5,019 bases of DNA, taken from positions 1 to 5,019 of the forward strand of contig JAQBNY010000171.1 in the NCBI GenBank assembly GCA_028288315.1. Direction: 5' to 3'. Shown one piece after another: positions 1 through 5,019 of this stretch. Within the stretch, counting starts at the first letter, position 1, and every line of letters begins with the position of its first letter. Both the position numbers and the translations under genes were made by a program. The notes under the pieces were generated by a model. That model saw only the letters and a program-made list of their open reading frames with translations, was not told where the DNA came from and made no database searches. This DNA comes from Mucilaginibacter sp. (GTDB lineage Bacteria > Bacteroidota > Bacteroidia > Sphingobacteriales > Sphingobacteriaceae).

Positions 1-822
1 AGCCTGCTTGAAACCGAAGATAACACGCCTGAATTAAACGCAAGAATTTCCTTATCTGCTTCAGCTAAATTAATTGCAGCGCATTTTAGTTTTAAAAACC
101 AGCCAGTTATAATTTCTAACGCCTGCATATCGGGTGTATTGGCTATTATTACCGGGATGCGGTTGCTCAGGACAGGCCAATATGAAAATGCTGTAATTGT
201 GGGTGCAGATGTAATCTCCCGGTTCATCGTTTCAGGATTTCAGTCTTTCCAGGCGTTGAGTAAGGAAGTGTGTAAACCGTTTGACCAATCACGCGATGGC
301 TTAAACCTGGGCGAAGGTGCCGGAACTATTATTTTATCAACCAATAAAAAATTCAGCGATAACATTAAAGTTTTAGGTGGTTCTGTAAGTAATGATGCTA
401 ATCATATTTCGGGCCCGTCGCGTACCGGCGAAGAGTTGGCTTTTGCCATAAATAGCGCGCTAAAAGATGCAGACAAACAAGCATCGGATATAGATTTTAT
501 TTCGGCACACGGCACAGCAACTGTTTTTAACGATGAAATGGAAGCCAATGCAATAACAAATGCAGGTCTGCAAAGTGTCCCGTTAAATAGCTTAAAAGGC
601 AATTACGGGCATACGTTGGGTGCTGCGGGACTAATAGAATCCATCATTTCTATACAATCTTTAAAACAGGGGCTTGTTTTACCAACTTACGGTTATCAGG
701 AAAATGGTGTAACAAACGCAGTAAATGTTTGCTCATCGGCTATTCAAACTAATGCTGAAAGTTTTATTAAAACAGCATCGGGCTTTGGCGGTTGCAATGC
801 CACTGTGATATTTGGCAGATAA
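1..822 (+). CDS. FabF-like beta-ketoacyl-ACP synthase, 5'-truncated by window edge
   Basis: The reading frame is open from base 1, so the gene starts outside the window. An internal TTG at 139 could be mistaken for a start, but it lies after the active-site motif. 273 residues are visible. The nucleophilic Cys is in SNACISG (codon 124-126), the first His in SAHGTAT (508-510), the second His in NYGHTLGAAG (610-612), and the conserved Lys just before it (595-597). GLNLGEGAG and the C-terminal GFGGCNA motif are also present. These are the hallmarks of condensing enzymes that add two carbons from malonyl-ACP to an acyl chain in the cytoplasm. Compared with the second full KS in the window (Cys at residue 162), about 120 N-terminal residues are missing. 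It leads a run of KS-fold genes, so a role in a type II polyketide pathway is more likely than housekeeping fatty acid synthesis. Family assignment is very secure; chain and substrate specificity are not readable. Confidence 0.95.
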   Translation, partial: SLLETEDNTPELNARISLSASAKLIAAHFSFKNQPVIISNACISGVLAIITGMRLLRTGQYENAVIVGADVISRFIVSGFQSFQALSKEVCKPFDQSRDGLNLGEGAGTIILSTNKKFSDNIKVLGGSVSNDANHISGPSRTGEELAFAINSALKDADKQASDIDFISAHGTATVFNDEMEANAITNAGLQSVPLNSLKGNYGHTLGAAGLIESIISIQSLKQGLVLPTYGYQENGVTNAVNVCSSAIQTNAESFIKTASGFGGCNATVIFGR

Positions 823-833
823 TAAATATTTTT

Positions 834-859
834 GAGGGAGTGTTAACACAAATAATTTG
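834..859 (+). promoter_or_regulatory. translation start region of the 207-residue gene (TTG start)
   Basis: A purine-rich GAGGGAG at 834-840 resembles a Shine-Dalgarno sequence but lies 16 nt before the TTG, further than the usual 5-10 nt. The bases next to the start are A-rich, with A at -3, -6 and -12, a pattern described for Bacteroidota initiation sites. TTG is the only standard start codon between the upstream in-frame stop and the conserved coding sequence. Whether GAGGGAG contributes is uncertain. Confidence 0.5.
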
Positions 860-1480
860 CTAAATAATAAATATATTACAGGGAGTTGTACCATTAGCAA
901 TGGTGTAGTGCGCAAGAATGAGCAAATAGTGTTTGAAAATCAGCATGCTAATTTGCCAGATTTTTTGCTGTCGGTATACCAAGGTTGTAAGCTTAGTTAC
1001 CCTAAGTTTTATAAAATGGATAACCTGAGCAAACTGGGCTGGCTGGCTTCAGAAATATTATTCCAGGATGCATCATTAAAAGAGCGCTATAAGCCGGAAG
1101 AAACGGGGTTGATATTAGCTAATGCCAATTCAAGTTTAGATAACGACTTGAAATATCAAAATACCATCAGCGATATTCCAAGCCCTTCGGTTTTTGTATA
1201 TACATTGCCCAATATTGTTATTGGTGAAATTTGCATCAGGAACAATTTTAAAGGTGAGCATGCTTTTTTTATTCAGGATAAGTTTGATGCCGGGTTTATT
1301 TATACACAGCTAAGTTACCTTTTAGACAGGGATATTTTACAAACCGGTATTTGCGGATGGATTGATGTTTTGGGAGAAGAATATAAAGCAGCATTGTTTT
1401 TGATTGAAAAGAATGATGCAGGGCAAGGTGTAGTGTTTTCTCCCGATAATATGAACAGGATATTTAACACAGTTAATTAA
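857..1480 (+). CDS. KS N-terminal-half-like protein without active-site Cys
   Basis: This 207-residue protein resembles the N-terminal half of a beta-ketoacyl synthase (the short, PF13723-like group found in aryl-polyene and flexirubin clusters). It opens with YITGSCTISNG, like the first strand and turn of a KS, then has YPKFYKMDNLSKLG and PSPSVFVYTLPNIVIGE. Aligned by eye with the 401-residue KS downstream, its QDKFDAG segment (about residues 140-146) lies where TACSSS carries the nucleophile, placing Lys142 or a neighbour at the Cys position. The His-containing C-terminal half is absent, so it should not condense alone. A non-catalytic or chain-length-factor-like partner of one of the adjacent KSs is my inference. 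The start must be TTG 857: an in-frame stop is at 833-835, no ATG lies between, and the first internal ATG (Met54) would remove the conserved N-terminus. The next gene follows after 7 nt. Confidence 0.88.
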   Translation: MLNNKYITGSCTISNGVVRKNEQIVFENQHANLPDFLLSVYQGCKLSYPKFYKMDNLSKLGWLASEILFQDASLKERYKPEETGLILANANSSLDNDLKYQNTISDIPSPSVFVYTLPNIVIGEICIRNNFKGEHAFFIQDKFDAGFIYTQLSYLLDRDILQTGICGWIDVLGEEYKAALFLIEKNDAGQGVVFSPDNMNRIFNTVN

Positions 1481-1490
1481 TACAAAATTG
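1476..1490 (+). promoter_or_regulatory. A-rich, SD-less TTG start site of the 401-residue KS
   Basis: No Shine-Dalgarno-like sequence precedes the TTG at 1488. The leader is A-rich (ATACAAAA directly before the TTG), with A at -3, -6 and -12, matching the Bacteroidota initiation preference. The short 7-nt gap to the previous stop also allows translational coupling. This site fixes the start because no other start codon is available in frame. Confidence 0.5.
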
Positions 1491-2693
1491 AGTACCGATT
1501 CAACAGTTTATATTGCAGGGGCGGGCGTTATATCGGCTATTGGGAACAATGTGGCCGAGCATCTTGTAGCTTTTAAAGATGAAAAAGCGGGCATGGCCGG
1601 TATTACCTTGCTTGATACCATACACAAGGATAAGCTTCCGGTGGCAGAAGTAAAACTGACAAATGAAGAACTGATAGAAATAACCGGTCTTAGAGAGCAT
1701 AACAGCCGCACAGCACTATTAAGTTTGGCTGCAGCACAAGAAGCATTAGCCGATGCCGGAATACCCTATTTTAAAACTTTACGCACCGGTTTTATTTCGG
1801 CTAATACGGTTGGCGGAATGGACAGGAGCGAAGATTTTTTTGTTAAATTCCTGGCGGATAATAGTAAAGGCAAATTAAAGAACGTGTATGACCACGAATG
1901 CGGCAGCATGACAGAAACGGTTGCCGATAAATTAGGCATCAGCGATTTTATAACTACAATAAGTACGGCCTGCTCATCATCGGCCAATGCTATCTTTTAT
2001 GGCGCAAGGCTTATCAGAAATGATGTTTTAGATGTAGTGGTTGCGGGCGGTGCAGATGCTCTTACTAAATTCACCTTAAACGGTTTTAATACTTTAATGA
2101 TACTTGACGAAGCATTTTGCAAACCTTTTGACGAGAACCGTAAGGGATTAAACCTTGGCGAAGGTGCAGGCTATGTTGTTTTAGTATCTGATAAAATAGC
2201 TAAAACGCTAAACAAGCCCTTATACTGCAAATTAAGCGGCTACAACAATAGTAATGATGCTTACCATCAAACTGCATCATCGCCTGATGGGACCGGCTCT
2301 TATATGGCCATGCAAGGCGCATTAAAAAAGAGCGGACTGCAACCCTCTGATATAAGTTATATTAATTTACACGGCACAGGTACGCCAAATAATGACAGCG
2401 CGGAAGGCACTGCCGTTAAAAGGGTTTTTGATCCGGTTTACCCACCCATGAGTTCTACTAAATCATTTACCGGGCATACTTTAGGTGCAAGTGGTGGTGT
2501 TGAAGCTGTTTTTTCTGCCCTGGCCATAAAGCATAAAATTATTTATCCAAACCTGCGCTTTGAAACCCGCATGAATGAACTTTCATTTGAGCCTGAAAAG
2601 AAATTTTTAACAGATCAGCCTGTTAACCATGTAATGTCTAACTCCTTTGGTTTTGGCGGTAATTGCACATCATTAATATTTTCGGCGGTTTAA
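1488..2693 (+). CDS. FabF-like beta-ketoacyl-ACP synthase, full length
   Basis: A complete 401-residue condensing enzyme of usual FabF/KAS II length. The N-terminus has the KS signature VYIAGAGVISAIGNN. The nucleophile is Cys162 in STACSSS; the catalytic His residues are His295 in LHGTGTPNND and His330 in SFTGHTLGASGG, with the conserved Lys325 before the latter. FCKPFDENRKGLNLGEGAG and the C-terminal SNSFGFGGN motif complete the fold. It should catalyse decarboxylative Claisen condensation between an acyl group on Cys162 and malonyl-ACP. The start is TTG 1488: an in-frame stop lies at 1452-1454 and no ATG or GTG falls between. It lies 7 nt after the preceding gene, and the next begins 1 nt after its stop. 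That tight pairing with a catalytically degenerate KS recalls KS/chain-length-factor pairs of type II polyketide systems. It is a paralogue of the truncated KS at the left edge, sharing several motifs but clearly diverged. Confidence 0.96.
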   Translation: MSTDSTVYIAGAGVISAIGNNVAEHLVAFKDEKAGMAGITLLDTIHKDKLPVAEVKLTNEELIEITGLREHNSRTALLSLAAAQEALADAGIPYFKTLRTGFISANTVGGMDRSEDFFVKFLADNSKGKLKNVYDHECGSMTETVADKLGISDFITTISTACSSSANAIFYGARLIRNDVLDVVVAGGADALTKFTLNGFNTLMILDEAFCKPFDENRKGLNLGEGAGYVVLVSDKIAKTLNKPLYCKLSGYNNSNDAYHQTASSPDGTGSYMAMQGALKKSGLQPSDISYINLHGTGTPNNDSAEGTAVKRVFDPVYPPMSSTKSFTGHTLGASGGVEAVFSALAIKHKIIYPNLRFETRMNELSFEPEKKFLTDQPVNHVMSNSFGFGGNCTSLIFSAV

Positions 2694-2694
2694 T

Positions 2695-3750
2695 ATGAAA
2701 GCATATATCCGTTCATCTGCCTGCATATCTGCCCAAAATACCTTTGGCAAGCAACCCTTTTTACAAGATATTGTAGAATATACCGGCACCCGTTTAGGAA
2801 CCATTGAGCCTGATTATAAGCAGTACATTGATCCGAAACAAATAAGGAGAATGAGTCATGTAATTAAAATGGGTGTGGCTGCAGCCAAAGAGTGTTTGGC
2901 AATGGGTAACACCCAAATGCCGGGAGCAATTATCACCGGGACGGCTTTTGGATGTATGGAGGATACCATCACATTTTTAACGCGTATTGTAGAGGGGCGG
3001 GAAGAGTTGTTGCCGCCAACCGCGTTCATACAATCAACCCATAATACGGTTGCAGCGCAAATAGCTTTAATGCTTAAGTGCCATAGCTATAATAATACGT
3101 TTGTACACAAGGGCATGTCTTTTGAAAGTGCTTTGTTTGATGCTGTAATGCTTTTAAAAGAACAGGAAGCCGATAACATATTGGTAGGCGGAACAGAGGA
3201 GATGGTTGATACCAGCTTTACTGTTTTAACCAGGCTGGGCCTATATAAACGGTTTCCGGTTTCAAACCTGTCTTTATTTGAAACCGAATCAAAAGGCACC
3301 ATCGGTGGAGAAGGTGCTGCATTTTTCTTGCTTACAGATAAGCCATCAACAGATAATTTGGCCGAGCTAACCGCTGTAAAAACACTTTACAACCCCGAAA
3401 ACCTCGAGGCATCAATTAAAGTCTTCTTGAAAGATAACTCAATAGATATAGCTGATATTGACCTTGTGATAACCGGTAAAAACGGCGATACCACCAATGA
3501 TAAAATTTATAAGAGTTTAGAACAATCCTTGTTTAAGAATACCGCTATAGCAAATTATAAACACCTGTGCGGCGAATATCCAACCTCATCATCATTTGGA
3601 TTATGGGTGGCAGCTAATGTTATAAAAACAGGTGAAGTGCCTGCTGTTATTGCTCAAAATAAGGTCAATAATAAGGCCCCCAAAAAGGTGCTGTTGTACA
3701 ATCATTACCAAAGCAAGTATCATTCTTTAATGCTGGTTTCATCAATTTAG
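2695..3750 (+). CDS. catalytically degenerate KS-fold protein (chain-length-factor-like)
   Basis: This 351-residue protein has a thiolase/KS fold that can be followed by eye: an AYIRSSACISAQNTFG start, IDPKQIRRMSHVIKMGVAAAKECL, a VHKGMSFESALFDAVMLL active-site helix, NILVGGTEEM, and GTIGGEGAAFFLL in place of GLNLGEGAG. All triad positions look replaced: Gly140 (codon 3112-3114) lies where the Cys is expected, the first His motif is VITGKNGD, and the second reads NYKHLCGEYPTSSS with Glu at the His position. The conserved Lys before the second His seems kept. It is about 50 residues shorter than the active KS upstream. It therefore probably cannot condense by itself. Known type II polyketide systems pair an active KS with an inactive homologue that shapes chain length, and the 1-nt gap to the intact KS supports such a heterodimer (inference). 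ATG 2695 is the natural start; TAATATG links the two genes and suggests translational coupling. Confidence 0.9.
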   Translation: MKAYIRSSACISAQNTFGKQPFLQDIVEYTGTRLGTIEPDYKQYIDPKQIRRMSHVIKMGVAAAKECLAMGNTQMPGAIITGTAFGCMEDTITFLTRIVEGREELLPPTAFIQSTHNTVAAQIALMLKCHSYNNTFVHKGMSFESALFDAVMLLKEQEADNILVGGTEEMVDTSFTVLTRLGLYKRFPVSNLSLFETESKGTIGGEGAAFFLLTDKPSTDNLAELTAVKTLYNPENLEASIKVFLKDNSIDIADIDLVITGKNGDTTNDKIYKSLEQSLFKNTAIANYKHLCGEYPTSSSFGLWVAANVIKTGEVPAVIAQNKVNNKAPKKVLLYNHYQSKYHSLMLVSSI

Positions 3751-3752
3751 TT

Positions 3753-4127
3753 ATGCCTGAAATAAACGACAGTGTATTTAAAATTGAAGAGCTGCAGCAT
3801 AATGCCAGCCAGATAACTGCAAGCCTGAACATCAATAAAAACAGCAGCATTTTTGAAGGGCATTTTCCCGGCCAGCCTGTTGTGCCGGGCGCATGCATGT
3901 TACAATTAGTTAAAGATGTTCTGGAAGAGGTTTTACATATGCCTATCCTGTTGAAAAAAGCGGGCAATATCAAATTTATCAATATGATAACGCCAGCCAA
4001 TAACCTAACAGCCAAGCTTACAATAAGCTATAAAATTACCGACGATGGTAGTATAAGCATTAACGCAATTTTACTTACCGGCGAAGTTACCTGCTTTAAA
4101 TTGCAGGCGGTTTATATAAAGTTATAA
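3753..4127 (+). CDS. FabZ-like hot-dog 3-hydroxyacyl-ACP dehydratase family protein
   Basis: This 124-residue protein is a single hot-dog domain carrying the FabZ/FabA active-site signature FEGHFPGQPVVPGACMLQL. His37 in GHFPG is the expected catalytic His. Exactly 14 residues later, where E. coli-type FabZ has its catalytic Glu (LILEA), this protein has Gln51; FabA uses Asp there. The protein is somewhat shorter than typical FabZ (about 140-150 residues). Members of this family remove water from 3-hydroxyacyl-ACP to form trans-2-enoyl-ACP, which would build polyene double bonds here. With Gln at the acid/base site, activity may be altered, lost, or dependent on a partner dehydratase encoded elsewhere; I cannot tell which. 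ATG 3753 begins 2 nt after the preceding stop, so it belongs to the same transcript. It is the last gene of the plus-strand run and faces the ACP gene tail to tail. Confidence 0.92.
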   Translation: MPEINDSVFKIEELQHNASQITASLNINKNSSIFEGHFPGQPVVPGACMLQLVKDVLEEVLHMPILLKKAGNIKFINMITPANNLTAKLTISYKITDDGSISINAILLTGEVTCFKLQAVYIKL

Positions 4128-4130
4128 GTT

Positions 4131-4394
4131 TTATTTGGTTGAGTTGGCTTTTATATAGTCGGCCATTGTAGCTACGTCTACCAATACCTTACGCCCTTCT
4201 CTTGGGTCTTTAATATCAATACCATACTCCTTTTTTAACAAAACTATTAACTCCAGCGAATCAATAGAATCCAAGCCTAAACCATCACCAAATAAAGGCT
4301 CGTTGTCTTTAATATCGGCGGGAGTAAGGTCTGTTAAGTTTAAAAATTGTATGATCTGGCGTTTTAGTTGCTCTTTAAGTTCGGTAGTTTCCAT
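4131..4394 (-). CDS. acyl carrier protein
   Basis: An 87-residue acidic protein with the classic ACP layout: helix 1 (ELKEQLKRQIIQFLNL), a loop with NEPLFGDGLGL, then the phosphopantetheine attachment site DSIDSLEL with Ser43 as the modified residue, helix 2 (LELIVLLKKEYGIDI) and a C-terminal VATMADYIKAN helix. A phosphopantetheinyl transferase would convert it to the holo form, which carries acyl intermediates by thioester in the cytoplasm. The DSID form, rather than the DSLD of the housekeeping fatty acid ACP, is common in carrier proteins of aryl-polyene-type clusters. Its ATG is 8 nt after the stop of the ABC permease gene, so the two are likely cotranscribed from a promoter outside the window. 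No clear ribosome binding site is seen. Its stop codon is 3 bp from the stop of the convergent dehydratase gene. Its likely clients are the KS and hot-dog enzymes on the opposite strand. Confidence 0.96.
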   Translation of the reverse strand: METTELKEQLKRQIIQFLNLTDLTPADIKDNEPLFGDGLGLDSIDSLELIVLLKKEYGIDIKDPREGRKVLVDVATMADYIKANSTK

Positions 4395-4402
4395 TAAGGT
4401 TA

Positions 4403-5019
4403 TTAAATTAAATTCTTTCTTTTTAAGCCAGCATAAGTGACTAATTGAAGCAGTATGGTTATAATAAGCAAAGGTATAATATTGTTTATAACATCTTTAA
4501 GTTTTCCGCCTTCCAAAAATAGTGAGTAATAGGCCTGCAGGCACCAGTGCATGGGCGACAGATTAGCTGCCGATTTAAAAAAGCCCTGCATAGCAAAACT
4601 TGGCACCATTAAGCCACCAATAGAAGCCAGTATCACTATTGATACCGCGCCAAAACCATTTGCCTGTTCCTGGGTTTGTGCAAACACGCCTACACACATA
4701 GCATAACTTACCGCGCACCAGCCGCAAACCACAGTTACAATTATCAATGCCAGTATATCTGATGGTAAATTAAGCGCTGGTAATCCTAAAAACGGAAATA
4801 GCCATATACCCATAGAAAATATAACTGCTGCCTGTAGCATTGTTACAGCCATGTATGTGATCTGCTTTGAAAGTAAGCCAACCAGGTAATTTGTGGGCAG
4901 GGTTTTTAACCTGATAAAACTGCCGCTAATTTTTTCCCTAACCACGCTGCCACCTAATGACATGATGATAAAGAACATGGCGAAGATGGTCCAGGCGGGT
5001 ACATTGTGTTGCGTGGCAT
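4403..5019 (-). CDS. ABC-2 type transporter permease, C-terminal part, truncated by window edge
   Basis: The frame is open to the right edge (the visible part begins ATQHNVPAWTIFAMFF), so the Met at 4978 is internal and the true start is outside. 204 residues are visible. They hold five hydrophobic segments: VPAWTIFAMFFIIMSLG, YMAVTMLQAAVIFSMGIWLF, ILALIIVTVVCGWCAVSYAM, GAVSIVILASIGGLMVPSFAM (roughly) and IIPLLIITILLQLVTYAGL. The NVPAWTIF entry, the VREKISGSFIRLKTLP loop after the first of these segments, and SPMHWCLQAYYSLFLEGG before the last are typical of ABC-2 exporter permeases. The missing part should hold the first membrane helix and a large extracytoplasmic domain. The protein would sit in the inner membrane with a separate ATPase, expected upstream of it. 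Position next to the ACP and opposite the KS genes suggests export or placement of the lipid-like product, but substrate is not readable. It ends with KRKNLI and lies 8 nt before the ACP start. Confidence 0.93.
   Translation of the reverse strand, partial: ATQHNVPAWTIFAMFFIIMSLGGSVVREKISGSFIRLKTLPTNYLVGLLSKQITYMAVTMLQAAVIFSMGIWLFPFLGLPALNLPSDILALIIVTVVCGWCAVSYAMCVGVFAQTQEQANGFGAVSIVILASIGGLMVPSFAMQGFFKSAANLSPMHWCLQAYYSLFLEGGKLKDVINNIIPLLIITILLQLVTYAGLKRKNLI

Noticed and set aside
139..141. TTG as the start of the first KS
   Set aside because: The frame is open to base 1 and the catalytic Cys motif lies before this codon, so the TTG is internal and the gene is cut by the window edge.
299..322. 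Near-identical DNA stretch at 299-322 and 2146-2169
   Set aside because: Both encode the conserved KS motif GLNLGEGAG in paralogous genes, so this is protein conservation rather than a DNA repeat or mobile element.
827..834. TATTTTTG, matching the Bacteroidota -7 promoter consensus TAnnTTTG, in the 34-nt gap before the 207-residue gene
   Set aside because: The only TTTG upstream in range (811-814) is 12 nt away, short of the roughly 19-nt spacing expected for the -33 box, and an initiation site just downstream would leave a very short leader. It is more likely chance in AT-rich DNA.
3665..4015. 116-codon minus-strand open frame opposite the dehydratase
   Set aside because: It lies opposite two well-supported genes, shows no recognisable family motif, and is best read as a shadow of the coding strand.
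4116..4134. ATAAA/TTTAT inverted repeat between the convergent genes as a bidirectional terminator
   Set aside because: The stem is only five A-T pairs with a long loop, too weak to act as an intrinsic terminator.
4976..4978. ATG as the start of the ABC permease
   Set aside because: The frame stays open to the window edge and the residues before it (NVPAWTIFA) belong to a typical permease membrane segment.
1..5019. tRNA, rRNA, CRISPR arrays, insertion sequences, attachment sites
   Set aside because: Nearly every base is coding (the largest gap is 34 nt), and I saw no repeat array, transposase or RNA-gene-like structure.

Overview
The window looks like part of a type II (dissociated-enzyme) polyketide or fatty-acid-like biosynthetic locus from a member of the Bacteroidota. 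I infer the phylum from three things: moderately AT-rich DNA, start sites that mostly lack a Shine-Dalgarno sequence and follow A-rich leaders, and protein wording that resembles the aryl-polyene/flexirubin-type pigment clusters of that phylum. A Sphingobacteriaceae-like host (Pedobacter/Mucilaginibacter type) would fit, but that is a guess from style. No taxonomic marker gene is present.

Plus strand, 1-4127: five tightly packed genes, cut at the left edge. In order they are (1) the C-terminal two thirds of a FabF-like beta-ketoacyl synthase (KS) with its Cys-His-His triad; (2) a 207-residue protein resembling only the N-terminal half of a KS, with no nucleophilic Cys; (3) a full-length 401-residue KS with an intact triad; (4) a 351-residue KS-fold protein in which all three triad positions appear replaced, probably a chain-length-factor-like partner; and (5) a 124-residue FabZ-like hot-dog protein that keeps the catalytic His but has Gln where FabZ has Glu. 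Gaps are 34, 7, 1 and 2 nt, so this is almost certainly one transcript whose promoter lies outside the window. Genes 2 and 3 both appear to start with TTG.

Minus strand, 4131-5019: a convergent pair, read from the right edge. The first is the C-terminal part of an ABC-2 type exporter permease; 8 nt later comes an 87-residue acyl carrier protein with a DSID phosphopantetheine site. The plus and minus operons end only 3 bp apart, with no recognisable terminator between them.

A working model: the ACP carries the growing chain, the two intact KSs extend it with help from the two degenerate KS-like partners, the hot-dog protein takes part in dehydration so that double bonds build up, and the ABC system may export or place the lipid-like product. 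A ketoreductase, an acyl/aryl-CoA ligase or ammonia-lyase, and resorcinol-forming DarA/DarB enzymes would separate aryl polyene from flexirubin or another product; none is visible here. The system type is probably known. The unusual aspects are the run of four KS-fold genes, half of them catalytically degenerate, and the Gln-substituted dehydratase.
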